Assembly: GCF_000732195.1 (NCBI RefSeq)
Contig: NZ_JNNU01000007.1
Coordinates: 124,001 to 188,000 of the forward strand
From: Neorhizobium vignae
GTDB lineage: Bacteria > Pseudomonadota > Alphaproteobacteria > Rhizobiales > Rhizobiaceae
DNA: 64,000 bases
Reading direction: 5' to 3'
The notes under the pieces were generated by a model. The model searched no databases. It was given only the letters and a program-made list of their open reading frames with translations, and was not told the DNA's origin. Made by a program: the position numbers and the translations under genes. Shown one piece after another: positions 18,284 through 27,978 of the stretch (position 1 is its first letter; each line of letters begins with the position of its first letter).

Positions 18284-19450
18284 ATGGCGCTGAACCGTAC
18301 ATATCTGGACTGGAACGCGACCGCGCCCTTAAGCGCGCCGGCCCGCGCCGCCATGCTGGATGCGCTGCAGCTGCCCGGCAATGCCTCGTCGGTTCACGGC
18401 GAGGGCAGGGCGGCCCGCGCCGCAATCGACAAGGCGCGCCGGCAGGTGGCGGCGCTGGTCGGTGCAGAGCCTGCGCATGTCACGTTCGTCAGCGGCGCGA
18501 CGGAAGCTGCCAATCACGTGCTGACACCCGATTTCCGGATGGGCCGGGCGCCTTTGGGGATGAGCCGCGTCTATGTCTCTGCGATCGAGCATCCGGCGAT
18601 CCGCGAGGGCGGCCGCTTTGATCCGGCTCGGGTGACCGAAGTGCCGGTGACACCGGCCGGCATCGTCGATCTTTCAGCACTCGAAGCGCTGCTGGCCGAA
18701 CACGACCAAAGCGTCGGCATGCCGATGGTCGCCGTCATGCTGGTCAACAACGAGACCGGAATCGTTCAGCCGGTGGCGAAAGCGGCCGCCATCGCCCACG
18801 CCCATGGCGGGTTGATGGTGGTGGACGTCGTTCAGGCTGTCGGCCGTATTCCTGTGGACATCAATGCGCTGGATGCGGATTTCCTGATCCTGTCGTCGCA
18901 CAAGATCGGTGGTCCGAAGGGCGTCGGCGCGCTCGTCTCGCGCGGCGAGGTGCTGATGCCGAAACCGCTGATCCGCGGCGGCGGCCAGGAAAAGGGCCAT
19001 CGCTCCGGCACGGAGAATTTCCACGCCATCGTCGGGTTCGGCGCGGCGGCCCAGGCGATGCGCGAAAACCTTCATGAGCGCAATGGCGCGATCGAAGGCT
19101 TGCGCAACCGGCTGGAGGCGGGAATGCGCCAGGCTGCCCCGGATGCCATCATTCACGGCGAAACAGTTCTGCGCGTGGCGAATACCTGCTTTTTCACTTT
19201 GCCGGGGCTGAAGTCGGAAACGGGCCAGATCGCTTTCGATCTCGAAGGTATCGCACTGTCGGCGGGCTCTGCCTGCTCGGCGGGAAAAGTCGGCGAAAGC
19301 CATGTTTTGACGGCCATGGGACATGATCCGAAGCTCGGCGCACTCAGGATTTCGCTTGGGGTCGACACGACGGAAGACGATATCGCGCGGGCGCTTGCCG
19401 CCTTCGCCAAGATTGCCGGCCGGCGAAAACCGGCGGGCGAGGCGGCCTGA
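18284..19450 (+). CDS. sufS2: Cysteine desulfurase, first gene of the suf operon (IscS/NifS-like)
   Basis: A 388-residue PLP-dependent class V aminotransferase-fold enzyme that removes sulfur from cysteine. The PLP-lysine segment S-S-H-K-I-G-G-P-K-G-V-G (near 208) and the active cysteine loop S-A-G-S-A-C-S-A-G-K (near 329) are present. The sequence resembles the IscS/NifS group more than the SufS encoded later in the operon, so the cluster carries two desulfurases. This matches the known rhizobial order sufS2-B-C-D-S-T-A. It is the first gene behind an ICE-bearing promoter. Confidence 0.92.
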   Translation: MALNRTYLDWNATAPLSAPARAAMLDALQLPGNASSVHGEGRAARAAIDKARRQVAALVGAEPAHVTFVSGATEAANHVLTPDFRMGRAPLGMSRVYVSAIEHPAIREGGRFDPARVTEVPVTPAGIVDLSALEALLAEHDQSVGMPMVAVMLVNNETGIVQPVAKAAAIAHAHGGLMVVDVVQAVGRIPVDINALDADFLILSSHKIGGPKGVGALVSRGEVLMPKPLIRGGGQEKGHRSGTENFHAIVGFGAAAQAMRENLHERNGAIEGLRNRLEAGMRQAAPDAIIHGETVLRVANTCFFTLPGLKSETGQIAFDLEGIALSAGSACSAGKVGESHVLTAMGHDPKLGALRISLGVDTTEDDIARALAAFAKIAGRRKPAGEAA

Positions 19451-19462
19451 CCGCGTCCAAAA

Positions 19463-19476
19463 TTGCGCATGCGCAA
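19463..19476. repeat. 14-bp perfect palindrome in the sufS2-sufB gap
   Basis: TTGCGCATGCGCAA is fully self-complementary and lies 13 bases after the sufS2 stop in a 148-base gap. It could form a small hairpin in the transcript or bind a dimeric regulator. There is no T tract, so it is not a standard terminator. Confidence 0.5.
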
Positions 19477-19598
19477 ATTTCCGCTTGCCAAAAGGTGTGA
19501 AAACCGCCTTCTGGCGCCTACATAAGGGAGGCAATTGTCCCCCCGGATTGATGACAAGAATTGCCGGAATTTGAACCGGCAAGATTTGGAGTACGAAC

Positions 19599-21068
19599 AT
19601 GGCAGCCGTGCAGGAAACAATCGATCAGGTTCGCCAGATCGATGTGGACCAGTACAAATACGGTTTCGAAACCGTCATCGAAGTGGACAAGGCGCCAAAG
19701 GGTCTTTCGGAAGATATCATCCGTTTCATCTCCGCCAAGAAGCAGGAGCCGGAATGGATGCTGGAATGGCGTCTCGACGCCTATCGTCGCTGGCTGACCA
19801 TGGAGGAGCCCACCTGGGCGCGCGTCGAATATCCGAAGATCGATTTCAACGACCTCTATTATTACGCCGCGCCGAAAAGCACCGCCGGCCCGAAGTCGCT
19901 CGAAGAGGTCGACCCGGAACTGTTGAGGGTCTACGAGAAGCTCGGCATTCCGCTGCGCGAACAGGAGATTCTGGCTGGCGTCGAGACGCCCCGGGTTGCT
20001 GTCGACGCGGTCTTCGACTCCGTTTCGGTCGTCACCACCTTCAAGAAGGAACTGCAGAAGGCCGGCGTGATCTTCATGTCGATCTCCGAAGCGATCCGCG
20101 AACATCCTGATCTCATCAAGAAGTATCTGGGCTCGGTCGTTCCGACCTCGGACAATTTCTATGCGACCCTGAACGCCGCCGTGTTCACCGATGGTTCCTT
20201 CGTCTTCGTGCCGAAGGGCGTGCGGTGCCCGATGGAGTTGTCCACCTATTTCCGTATCAACGAAAAGAACACCGGCCAGTTCGAGCGCACGCTGATCATT
20301 GCCGAGGAAGGCGCTTATGTCTCCTACCTCGAAGGCTGCACGGCCCCGCAGCGCGACGAGAACCAGCTGCACGCCGCCGTGGTCGAACTGATCGCCCTCG
20401 ACGACGCCGAGATCAAGTATTCGACGGTGCAGAACTGGTATCCGGGCGATGCGCAAGGCAAAGGCGGCATCTACAACTTCGTCACCAAGCGTGGCGATTG
20501 CCGCGGTGCCCGTTCGAAGATCTCCTGGACCCAGGTCGAGACCGGTTCGGCGATCACCTGGAAATATCCGAGCTGCATTCTTCGCGGCGACGACTCGCGC
20601 GGCGAATTTTATTCGATCGCCGTTTCCAACGGTTATCAGCAGATCGACAGCGGCACCAAGATGATCCATCTCGGCAAGAACACCTCGAGCCGCATCATCT
20701 CTAAGGGCATTTCCGCCGGCAATTCGAACAACACCTATCGCGGTCAGGTGTCGATCAACCGCCGGGCCTCGAATGCCCGCAACTTCACCAATTGCGACTC
20801 GCTCCTGATCGGCGACCAGTGCGGTGCCCATACCGTGCCCTATATCGACGTGAAGAACGCATCGGCACAGATCGAGCACGAGGCGACGACCTCGAAGATT
20901 TCCGAGGACCAGAAGTTCTACGTCATGCAGCGCGGCATTCCCGAAGAGGAAGCCATCGCCCTGATCGTCAACGGCTTCGTCAAGGACGTCATCCAGCAAT
21001 TGCCGATGGAATTCGCCGTCGAGGCCCAGAAGCTGATCGGCATCTCGCTCGAAGGCTCCGTGGGCTGA
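19599..21068 (+). CDS. sufB: Fe-S cluster assembly scaffold SufB
   Basis: A 489-residue SufB, the scaffold subunit of the SufBC2D complex on which iron-sulfur clusters are built in the cytoplasm. Family blocks such as [17 protein letters not shown] (near 205) and the C-terminal [12 protein letters not shown] are intact, and length matches family. The start ATG has GGAG upstream. It is followed by sufC after a 64-base gap. Confidence 0.97.
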   Translation: MAAVQETIDQVRQIDVDQYKYGFETVIEVDKAPKGLSEDIIRFISAKKQEPEWMLEWRLDAYRRWLTMEEPTWARVEYPKIDFNDLYYYAAPKSTAGPKSLEEVDPELLRVYEKLGIPLREQEILAGVETPRVAVDAVFDSVSVVTTFKKELQKAGVIFMSISEAIREHPDLIKKYLGSVVPTSDNFYATLNAAVFTDGSFVFVPKGVRCPMELSTYFRINEKNTGQFERTLIIAEEGAYVSYLEGCTAPQRDENQLHAAVVELIALDDAEIKYSTVQNWYPGDAQGKGGIYNFVTKRGDCRGARSKISWTQVETGSAITWKYPSCILRGDDSRGEFYSIAVSNGYQQIDSGTKMIHLGKNTSSRIISKGISAGNSNNTYRGQVSINRRASNARNFTNCDSLLIGDQCGAHTVPYIDVKNASAQIEHEATTSKISEDQKFYVMQRGIPEEEAIALIVNGFVKDVIQQLPMEFAVEAQKLIGISLEGSVG

Positions 21069-21132
21069 TGGCCTGCTGTCCGAATATCGCGCACTGACGC
21101 GTCACCGAATAAATCCGGAAGGATAAGAAAAC

Positions 21133-21888
21133 ATGCTTGAAATCAAGAACCTGCACGCCCGCATCGCCGAAGACGGCACCGAGATCATCCGCGGCCTGAA
21201 CCTCACCGTGAAGGCCGGCGAAATCGCCGCCATCATGGGCCCGAACGGTTCCGGCAAGTCGACGCTCTCCTACATCCTGTCGGGCCGCCAGGATTACGAA
21301 GTCACCGAGGGCGATATCCTCTATAACGGCGAGAGCATTCTGGAACTCGACCCGGCCGAGCGTGCTTCCAAGGGAATCTTCCTCGCCTTCCAGTATCCGC
21401 TCGAAATTCCGGGCGTTGCGACCATGCAGTTCCTCAAGGTCGCGATGAACGAGCAGCGCAAGGCGCGCGGCGAAGCGGAACTGACGACGCCGGACTTCAT
21501 CCGCCGCGTCAAGGAGGCCGCAGAAAAGCTGAAGATCGACCAGGCCATGCTGCGCCGTCCGCTCAACGTCGGTTTCTCCGGCGGCGAGAAGAAGCGCGCC
21601 GAAATTCTCCAGATGGCGCTGCTCGAGCCGAAGCTTTGCATCCTCGACGAAACCGACAGCGGCCTCGACATCGATGCGTTGAAGATCGTCGCCGACGGCG
21701 TCAACGCGCTGAAGTCGCCGGATCGCGCCACGATCGTCATCACCCACTACCAGCGCCTGCTCGACTACATCGTGCCGGACACGGTCCATGTCCTCTACAA
21801 GGGCCAGATCATCCGTTCCGGCGACAAGGCGCTTGCGCTTGAGCTGGAAGAGAACGGCTATGCCGATATCATCGGAGAAGCGGCTTAA
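21133..21888 (+). CDS. sufC: Fe-S assembly ATPase SufC
   Basis: A 251-residue ABC-type ATPase that powers the SufBCD scaffold. Walker A is G-P-N-G-S-G-K-S-T (about 37-45), the signature is F-S-G-G-E-K-K-R (about 152-159), and Walker B is C-I-L-D-E-T-D-S-G-L-D. The E-T-D-S-G-L-D variant and the absence of a membrane partner are typical of SufC. A clear Shine-Dalgarno (GGAAGGA) precedes the ATG. Confidence 0.97.
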   Translation: MLEIKNLHARIAEDGTEIIRGLNLTVKAGEIAAIMGPNGSGKSTLSYILSGRQDYEVTEGDILYNGESILELDPAERASKGIFLAFQYPLEIPGVATMQFLKVAMNEQRKARGEAELTTPDFIRRVKEAAEKLKIDQAMLRRPLNVGFSGGEKKRAEILQMALLEPKLCILDETDSGLDIDALKIVADGVNALKSPDRATIVITHYQRLLDYIVPDTVHVLYKGQIIRSGDKALALELEENGYADIIGEAA

Positions 21889-21912
21889 GCGGCCCAAGGG
21901 AAGGATGTTGTC

Positions 21913-23187
21913 ATGAACATGCAGACGACAAGCCGTCTCACGGCTGCCGAAACCGCGTTGGTCGAAGCCTTCGGCGCCCAGATCGGCGAACTGCCGGGCA
22001 ATGGCGCCGTCATCGGCACGCGTGATCGGCTTCTGGACGAGCTCAAGAAGGCCGGCCTGCCGACCCGCCGCATCGAGGCCTGGCATTATACCGACCTCAA
22101 GAACCTGCTGCGCAGCGTCCCCGACGTGACGCTGGTGTCCGCCATCGATGCGATCGCGCCGCTGGTCGAGGGCTCGAAGGTCCTTTCGATCCTGCAGGGG
22201 ACAGCCGACGCGAAGGCCGCCGTGGACGGCATCGATATCGCGCTCTTCAAGGACAGGCTCGCCGACGGTTCGGCCGCTGCCGGCCTGACGGCGCTCGACA
22301 AGGACGACGCGATCGGCCGCATCAACGGCAGCTTCGTGCGCGATGGTTATGCGATCACGGTTCCGGCCAATACCGAACTCGAAGCGCCGATCGAACTGCA
22401 GGCCCTGCATGCCGCGGGCCAGGTCCATACGCGCTTCCCGGTTTCGTTCGGTGCCGCATCCAAGGCGACGATCATTGAACGTCACCGGTCGGTGACGGAG
22501 GACGCCGCACTCGTGTCTTCGATCAGTGACATTACGCTGGAAGACGGCGCCGACATCACCTGGATCATCCTGCAGACACAGGGTGCGGCGGACACCCATC
22601 TTGGCCAGATCCGCGTCCAGCTCGGCACTGACGCCAAGCTGCGCCTGTTTGTCATCAATGCCGGTGGAAAGCTGGTGCGCCAGGAACTGCGGATCGACGT
22701 GGCAGGCGAGGGCGCCGAACTGACGCTGCGCGGCGTCAACCTGCTCGGTGCCGAAAGCCATACCGACGTCACGCTGGTTCTAGGCCACAACGTGCCGAAC
22801 ACCAATTCGACGGAAATCATCCGCAACGTCGTGTTCGACCGCGCCAACGGCGTCTTCCAGGGCATGATCCGGGTCGCTCCCGATGCCCAGAAGACCGATG
22901 CCAAGATGTCCTGCAACACGTTGCTTCTGACCGACGATGGCGGGTTCTCGGCCAAGCCCGAGCTCGAAATCTTCGCCGACGACGTGGTCTGCGGCCATGG
23001 CGCGACGGTTGCCGATATCGAGAGCAGCCATCTCTTCTACCTGATGGCGCGTGGTGTTCCGGAAAACAAGGCGCGGGCCATGCTGGTCAACGCTTTCGTC
23101 GCCGAAATCGTCGAGGAACTCGAGGAAGAAAAGCTGGTCGAGGCGCTGGAAGGCGTCATCTCGGCCTGGCTTGAAAAACACGCCTGA
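21913..23187 (+). CDS. sufD: Fe-S assembly protein SufD
   Basis: A 424-residue SufD, the second scaffold subunit, related to SufB in its C-terminal half. The blocks C-N-T-L-L-L-T-D-D-G-G-F and V-C-G-H-G-A-T-V-A-D (about 335-385) are the conserved beta-helix and the conserved cysteine/histidine region used at the SufB-SufD interface. It starts 24 bases after sufC. The protein acts with SufB and SufC in the cytoplasm. Confidence 0.95.
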   Translation: MNMQTTSRLTAAETALVEAFGAQIGELPGNGAVIGTRDRLLDELKKAGLPTRRIEAWHYTDLKNLLRSVPDVTLVSAIDAIAPLVEGSKVLSILQGTADAKAAVDGIDIALFKDRLADGSAAAGLTALDKDDAIGRINGSFVRDGYAITVPANTELEAPIELQALHAAGQVHTRFPVSFGAASKATIIERHRSVTEDAALVSSISDITLEDGADITWIILQTQGAADTHLGQIRVQLGTDAKLRLFVINAGGKLVRQELRIDVAGEGAELTLRGVNLLGAESHTDVTLVLGHNVPNTNSTEIIRNVVFDRANGVFQGMIRVAPDAQKTDAKMSCNTLLLTDDGGFSAKPELEIFADDVVCGHGATVADIESSHLFYLMARGVPENKARAMLVNAFVAEIVEELEEEKLVEALEGVISAWLEKHA

Positions 23188-23200
23188 GAAGGGGCCTGAT

Positions 23201-24442
23201 ATGGACCAGAGTGCACCCTCGCCGATCTACGATGTGGAAGCGATGCGCCGGGATTTTCCGATCCTGTCGACGATGGTGCACGGCAAGCCGCTGGTCTATC
23301 TCGACAACGGCGCCTCTGCCCAGAAACCGCAGGTGGTGATCGATGCGATCAGCCACGCCTATTCCAGCGAATATGCGAACGTCCATCGCGGCCTGCATTT
23401 TCTCTCGAATGCGGCGACCGAAGCCTATGAGGCATCGCGCGAAAAGGTGCGCCGGTTCCTGAATGCCGGTTCGGTGGACGAGATCGTCTTCACCAAGAAT
23501 TCGACCGAGGCGATCAACACGGTCGCCTACGGCTGGGGCATGCCGAATATCGGTGCCGACGACGAGATCGTCGTGACGATCATGGAGCACCATTCCAACA
23601 TCGTGCCCTGGCATTTCATCCGCGAGCGGCAGGGCGCCAAGCTCGTCTGGGTGCCGGTCGACGACGAGGGTGCCTTCCATATCGAGGATTTCGAAAAGTC
23701 TCTCACCGAAAAGACCAAGCTCGTCGCCATCACCCATATGTCGAACGCGCTCGGCACGGTGGTTCCGGTCAAGGAAGTCTGCCGCATCGCCCATGAGCGC
23801 GGCATCCCGGTTCTGATCGACGGCAGCCAAGGCGCCGTTCACATGCCGGTCGATGTGCGCGACATCGACTGCGACTGGTACGTGATGACCGGCCACAAGC
23901 TCTATGGCCCGTCCGGCATCGGCGTGCTTTACGGCAAATCGGATCGCCTGAGGCAGATGCGGCCGTTCCAGGGCGGCGGCGAGATGATCGTCGACGTTAC
24001 CGAGGACATCGTCACCTACAACGACCCGCCGCACCGTTTCGAAGCCGGCACACCGCCGATCGTCCAGGCGATCGGGCTCGGTTACGCGCTCGACTATATG
24101 GACAAGATCGGCCGCGCCGCGATCGCCCGCCACGAGGCGGATCTCGCCGCTTATGCCTCGGAACGCCTGCGCGCCATCAACTCGCTGCGGATCATCGGCA
24201 ATGCGCCGGGCAAAGGCGGCATCTTCTCCTTCGAGCTTGCCGGCATCCATGCCCATGACGTGTCGATGGTGATCGACCGCAAGGGTGTGGCGGTCCGCGC
24301 CGGTACCCATTGTGCCATGCCGCTCTTGAAGCGGTTCGGCGTCACCTCCACATGCAGGGCATCGTTCGGCATGTATAATACCCGTGCCGAAGTGGATGCG
24401 CTGGCCGATGCGCTCGACTATGCGCGAAATTTCTTTGCTTGA
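23201..24442 (+). CDS. sufS: Cysteine desulfurase SufS
   Basis: A 413-residue SufS/CsdA-type group II desulfurase. The PLP lysine lies in M-T-G-H-K-L-Y-G-P-S-G-I-G-V (near 230) and the catalytic cysteine in R-A-G-T-H-C-A-M-P (near 370). It supplies sulfane sulfur for SufB. No sufE gene is present in the operon, so the sulfur acceptor is encoded elsewhere or the first desulfurase supplements it. The ATG at 23201 has GAGAAGGGG upstream; longer frames overlap sufD. Confidence 0.95.
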   Translation: MDQSAPSPIYDVEAMRRDFPILSTMVHGKPLVYLDNGASAQKPQVVIDAISHAYSSEYANVHRGLHFLSNAATEAYEASREKVRRFLNAGSVDEIVFTKNSTEAINTVAYGWGMPNIGADDEIVVTIMEHHSNIVPWHFIRERQGAKLVWVPVDDEGAFHIEDFEKSLTEKTKLVAITHMSNALGTVVPVKEVCRIAHERGIPVLIDGSQGAVHMPVDVRDIDCDWYVMTGHKLYGPSGIGVLYGKSDRLRQMRPFQGGGEMIVDVTEDIVTYNDPPHRFEAGTPPIVQAIGLGYALDYMDKIGRAAIARHEADLAAYASERLRAINSLRIIGNAPGKGGIFSFELAGIHAHDVSMVIDRKGVAVRAGTHCAMPLLKRFGVTSTCRASFGMYNTRAEVDALADALDYARNFFA

Positions 24443-24453
24443 GGACTATTGCC

Positions 24454-24834
24454 ATGGCCGCCGATGACACGGAATTGAAGTGGGACGCCCGCGAAGGACT
24501 GATCCAATCCGCTATTCCGGCCGATGAGTTGGCGCGACTCAGCGACGACGTGATCGGAGCTCTGAAAACGGTCTATGATCCTGAAATCCCCGCCGACATC
24601 TTCGAACTCGGCCTGATCTACAAGATCGACATCGAGGACGATCGGATGGTGAAGATCATGATGACGCTGACTGCACCGGGCTGCCCGGTCGCCGGCGAAA
24701 TGCCGGGCTGGGTGGAAAACGCCGTCGGCGCCGTCGAAGGCGTGTCCGGCGTCGAAGTCGAGATGACCTTCGATCCGCCGTGGACGCCGGAGCGCATGTC
24801 CGAAGAAGCCCAGGTGGCTGTCGGCTGGTATTGA
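24454..24834 (+). CDS. sufT: SufT-like MIP18/DUF59 Fe-S maturation protein
   Basis: A 126-residue protein with a DUF59 (MIP18) domain: Y-D-P-E-I-P-A-D-I-F-E-L-G-L-I-Y near residues 41-56, and T-A-P-G-C-P-V-A-G-E around 76. The cysteine in that motif is the likely Fe-S or partner-binding residue. Such SufT proteins help mature Fe-S enzymes, especially aconitase-type targets. It is also called SufX in rhizobia. The ATG at 24454 follows GAGG; the frame also has an upstream TTG overlapping sufS. Confidence 0.9.
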   Translation: MAADDTELKWDAREGLIQSAIPADELARLSDDVIGALKTVYDPEIPADIFELGLIYKIDIEDDRMVKIMMTLTAPGCPVAGEMPGWVENAVGAVEGVSGVEVEMTFDPPWTPERMSEEAQVAVGWY

Positions 24835-24911
24835 TCGATTAATCGGTCGGTACTACATTTGAATCGTGAAACACCGGACCTTGAATCCGTGTGCGGAAGG
24901 AGAATGAGCCC

Positions 24912-25301
24912 ATGGGCTTCGCCATTATGACCATGACCGATACTGCCGCGAACCGCGTCAAGCAGCTCGTCGCCAATTCCGGACCGGAGGCCAAGGGCCT
25001 GCGTGTCGGGATCAAGAAGGGCGGCTGCGCCGGCATGGAATACACGGTCGATCTCGTCACCGAACCCAATGCCAAGGACGACATGATCGAACACGACGGC
25101 GCGAACGTCTGGATCGAACCTTCCGCCGTGCTTTATCTCCTCGGCACCCAGATGGATTTCGAAGTCACGCAGATGCGCTCAGGCTTCATCTTCGTCAATC
25201 CGAACCAGACGTCTGCCTGCGGTTGCGGCGAGTCGGTCGAGCTGAAGCCTGCGGATCTCGCTGCGCTCGCAAAGCAGCGCGAATCCGAAGTCCACGCCTG
25301 A
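24912..25301 (+). CDS. sufA: A-type Fe-S carrier SufA
   Basis: A 129-residue A-type carrier (SufA/IscA family) that receives clusters from SufBCD and delivers them to apoproteins. The three ligand cysteines are present: one in K-G-G-C-A-G-M-E and two in A-C-G-C-G-E-S. The start ATG has AAGGAG nine bases upstream. It ends the suf operon, six bases from the 3' end of a converging GntR gene. Confidence 0.95.
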   Translation: MGFAIMTMTDTAANRVKQLVANSGPEAKGLRVGIKKGGCAGMEYTVDLVTEPNAKDDMIEHDGANVWIEPSAVLYLLGTQMDFEVTQMRSGFIFVNPNQTSACGCGESVELKPADLAALAKQRESEVHA

Positions 25302-25306
25302 ATACC

Positions 25307-25930
25307 TCATGAATTGGTCAGATAGGCGAGGAGCGTCTCCATCGCTCTTCGCGCCGTGTCGACGTCGCCCGTCCGGATGGCGCGGATGACGGCCACATGC
25401 TGGGTCACCGCCTGATCCAGCCGTTCGATTGAGGCCGTCGAAAACCACCGCCGCCGCGTATGGGTCTGAAGCGGTGCCAGCGCCGAGGTGAGAAACCGGT
25501 TGGGGCAGGCCTCCTCGAGGACCTCGTCGAAACGCTTGTCGGCATCCAGGAAGCCTTGAATGTCGCCGGTGGCCGCTGCGACGCCCATCGCCTTGGCGCA
25601 GTCGAGCAGGGCGCTACGTTGCTCATCGCTGGCATGTTCCGCCACCAGGGCTGCTGCAACCGGTTCAAGCTGGCGCCGTACCTGCATAATGCTGTCGTGG
25701 TCGCTTTCGACGATCTCAGTGACCTGCAGCCCGACGCGCGGGCGCACCCGCATCAATCCCTGCCATTCGAGTTTCTGGATCGCTTCGCGCACTGGCGTGC
25801 GGCCTTGGCCCGCAAGGCCGATGAGCTGCTTTTCCGTAACCAGCGCGCCGGGCGGCAGCTTCATGGTGACGATCAGGGTTTCAAGCCGACGGTAGGCCTG
25901 TCGGCTGAGCGATTCCGCCTCGGTTGCCAT
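25307..25930 (-). CDS. GntR-family regulator (FadR/FCD type)
   Basis: A 207-residue regulator. The N-terminal winged helix contains the GntR signature L-P-P-G-A-L-V-T-E-K-Q-L and G-Q-G-R-T-P-V-R-E-A-I-Q-K-L. The rest is an all-helical FCD effector domain, with likely metal-ligand residues D, H and H along it. Such regulators usually sense a carboxylate. ATG 25930 has GGAGG nine bases upstream; another in-frame ATG at 25939 is too close to it. Two identical palindromes lie upstream and suggest autoregulation. The effector and other targets are unknown. Confidence 0.9.
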   Translation of the reverse strand: MATEAESLSRQAYRRLETLIVTMKLPPGALVTEKQLIGLAGQGRTPVREAIQKLEWQGLMRVRPRVGLQVTEIVESDHDSIMQVRRQLEPVAAALVAEHASDEQRSALLDCAKAMGVAAATGDIQGFLDADKRFDEVLEEACPNRFLTSALAPLQTHTRRRWFSTASIERLDQAVTQHVAVIRAIRTGDVDTARRAMETLLAYLTNS

Positions 25931-25947
25931 GCGCCTCATCCTCCCTC

Positions 25948-26005
25948 TGATATATCACAGAGTGCCATGTCGCATTCGGAATAGCAAGGGTGACTGATAT
26001 ATCAG
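25948..26005 (-). promoter_or_regulatory. Twin GntR operator candidates
   Basis: Two identical ten-base palindromes TGATATATCA, at 25948-25957 and 25995-26004, lie 47 bp apart centre to centre just upstream of the GntR start. The second extends to 12 bases (CTGATATATCAG). Identical copies beside a GntR gene suggest autoregulation with looping or cooperative binding. Confidence 0.65.
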
Positions 26006-26055
26006 GCGGATGGATACAGTTGCCAGCGCCCGGTGGAAGCGCCGGACAGCGCCGC

Positions 26056-27261
26056 TTATTCGTGACGAAGCGCTTCGATCGGGTTGAGCTGAGCGGCACG
26101 CCGGGCCGGGAAATAGCCGAACACCATGCCGATCGCCGCCGAGAAGGCGAAGGCAAGCAGGATGATCGTCGGGCTTGCGACGAAGGGCACGCCGAGGAAG
26201 CTGACGACGCCATAGGCAAGCGCAAGGCCGGCAACAATGCCGCTGACGCCGCCGAAGATCGACAGCATCACGGCCTCGACGAGGAACTGGGTCAGCACCT
26301 GCCGCTCAAGGGCGCCGATCGCCAGCCGAATGCCGATCTCGCGGGTGCGCTCGGTGACCGAAACCAGCATGATGTTCATGATGCCGATGCCGCCGACCAG
26401 GAGGCTCACGGCCGCAACGGCGCCGAGCAGGCCGGTCAGCAGCACCGTCGTGCCGGTCATTGCCGCGGCGATCTGCGACATGTCGTTGACCGAGAAATCG
26501 TCCTCGCGGCCGATCGCGATCCTGCGCCGCTCGCGCAGCAGGCTTTCGACGTCCGACTGGACTTTTGTGGTCGCCACGCCGTCCTGGGCCGACAGGATGA
26601 TGCTGCTGATCGTCGTCGTGCCGCCGATCCGCCGCTGGTGCAGTTTCAATGGCATGATAACCGTATCGTCCTGGTCGTCGCCCATGCCGGACTGGCCCTT
26701 GACGGCGAGCACGCCGACCACCGGGCAGGAAACATTGCTGACGCGGATATTCTGCCCGACCGGGTTGGTCGCGCCAAAGAGTTCCTTGCGCACGGTCTCG
26801 CCGATGATGCAGGCAGCCTGGCTGCCGCGGTCCTCGTTGGCGAGGAACTGCCGACCGAGCGAGAGATCCCAGTCCTGGGCGATCAGATAGTCGTTGTTGG
26901 TGCCGATCACGCTCGACGAATGGTTGGCGCCACCGGCAATCACGGTCGCCGTGCCGCGGTTCAGCGGCGCCACGGCACGAAGCCCGGTCACCTGTTCCTG
27001 GATCGCCAGGACATCCTTGTCGTTGAAGCGCTTGGCCTCGCTGCTGGCGCGTCCGGGCCCCCATTGGCCCGGGCGGACGAAGAGCGTGTTGGTGCCGAGG
27101 CGCGACAGCTCCGCCTGGACCTTGGCCGTCGTGCCGTTGCCGACCGTCACCATGGCGATCACGGCCGCGACGCCGATGACCACGCCGAGAACGGTCAGGA
27201 AGGAGCGCAGCATGTTGCGGCTGATCGCCCGCCAGGCCAGTTTCGCCGTCTCAAAGAACAT
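26056..27261 (-). CDS. MacB-like ABC transporter permease
   Basis: A 401-residue FtsX-family permease. One N-terminal membrane helix (about 17-40) is followed by a large periplasmic MacB core domain and three C-terminal helices. The N-terminal pattern A-I-S-R-N-M-L-R-S-F-L-T-V-L-G-V-V-I-G-V is typical. MacB-type exporters move macrolides, peptides or lipoproteins by mechanotransmission. Here permease and ATPase are separate genes overlapping by 11 bases, not fused as in E. coli MacB. Confidence 0.92.
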   Translation of the reverse strand: MFFETAKLAWRAISRNMLRSFLTVLGVVIGVAAVIAMVTVGNGTTAKVQAELSRLGTNTLFVRPGQWGPGRASSEAKRFNDKDVLAIQEQVTGLRAVAPLNRGTATVIAGGANHSSSVIGTNNDYLIAQDWDLSLGRQFLANEDRGSQAACIIGETVRKELFGATNPVGQNIRVSNVSCPVVGVLAVKGQSGMGDDQDDTVIMPLKLHQRRIGGTTTISSIILSAQDGVATTKVQSDVESLLRERRRIAIGREDDFSVNDMSQIAAAMTGTTVLLTGLLGAVAAVSLLVGGIGIMNIMLVSVTERTREIGIRLAIGALERQVLTQFLVEAVMLSIFGGVSGIVAGLALAYGVVSFLGVPFVASPTIILLAFAFSAAIGMVFGYFPARRAAQLNPIEALRHE

Positions 27262-27967
27262 GGTCGTGCTCCTTCACCTGCGCCTGATCGGAGGCGAGAT
27301 GGCCGTCGACGAACCGCAGGAGCCGCTTGCCATAGGCGGCAATGTCCTCTTCGTGGGTGACCATGATCACGGTGATGCCGTTGTCGCGATTGAGCCCGGT
27401 GATCAGCTCCATGATCTCGGCGCTGGTTTTTGTGTCGAGATTGCCGGTCGGCTCGTCGGCGAGCAGCACGGCGGGATCGGTGACGATGGCGCGCGCGATC
27501 GCCACGCGCTGCTGCTGGCCGCCGGACAGTTCCTGGGTCGTATGGCCTTCACGGCCCTTGAGGCCCACCTGTTCCAGCGCGACGAGCGCGCGCTTGCGCC
27601 GCTCGCGGTGATCCATGCCGCGATAGACGAGCGGCAGCTCGACATTCTCGACCGCGGAGGTGCGGGCAAGCAGGTTGAACCCCTGGAAGACGAAGCCGAG
27701 CATGTGACGCCGCAGCAGCGTCCGTTGCGCGCGGTCGAAGCCGCTCGTCGGAATGCCCTGGAACAGATATTCGCCGGAGGAGGGCACGTCGAGCCCGCCG
27801 ATGATGTTCATTGCGGTAGACTTGCCGGAACCGGACGGACCCATGATCGATACGAACTCGCCTGCCGTGATCGAGAGATCGATGTGATCGAGAGCACGGA
27901 TCGTCGCTTCGCCGTGCCCGTAGAACTTCGAGACCTGTCTGAAGGTGATGATGGGAGGGAGCGTCAT
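27251..27967 (-). CDS. MacB/LolD-like ABC transporter ATP-binding protein
   Basis: A 238-residue ABC ATPase. Walker A is G-P-S-G-S-G-K-S-T, the signature L-S-G-G-Q-Q-Q-R, and Walker B L-L-A-D-E-P-T-G-N-L-D. The T-G-N-L-D ending is usual in LolD/MacB/FtsE-type exporters. ATG 27967 has GGAGG six bases upstream. It lies between the adaptor and permease genes and powers that exporter at the inner membrane. Confidence 0.94.
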   Translation of the reverse strand: MTLPPIITFRQVSKFYGHGEATIRALDHIDLSITAGEFVSIMGPSGSGKSTAMNIIGGLDVPSSGEYLFQGIPTSGFDRAQRTLLRRHMLGFVFQGFNLLARTSAVENVELPLVYRGMDHRERRKRALVALEQVGLKGREGHTTQELSGGQQQRVAIARAIVTDPAVLLADEPTGNLDTKTSAEIMELITGLNRDNGITVIMVTHEEDIAAYGKRLLRFVDGHLASDQAQVKEHDHVL

Positions 27968-27978
27968 CAAAACCCTCC

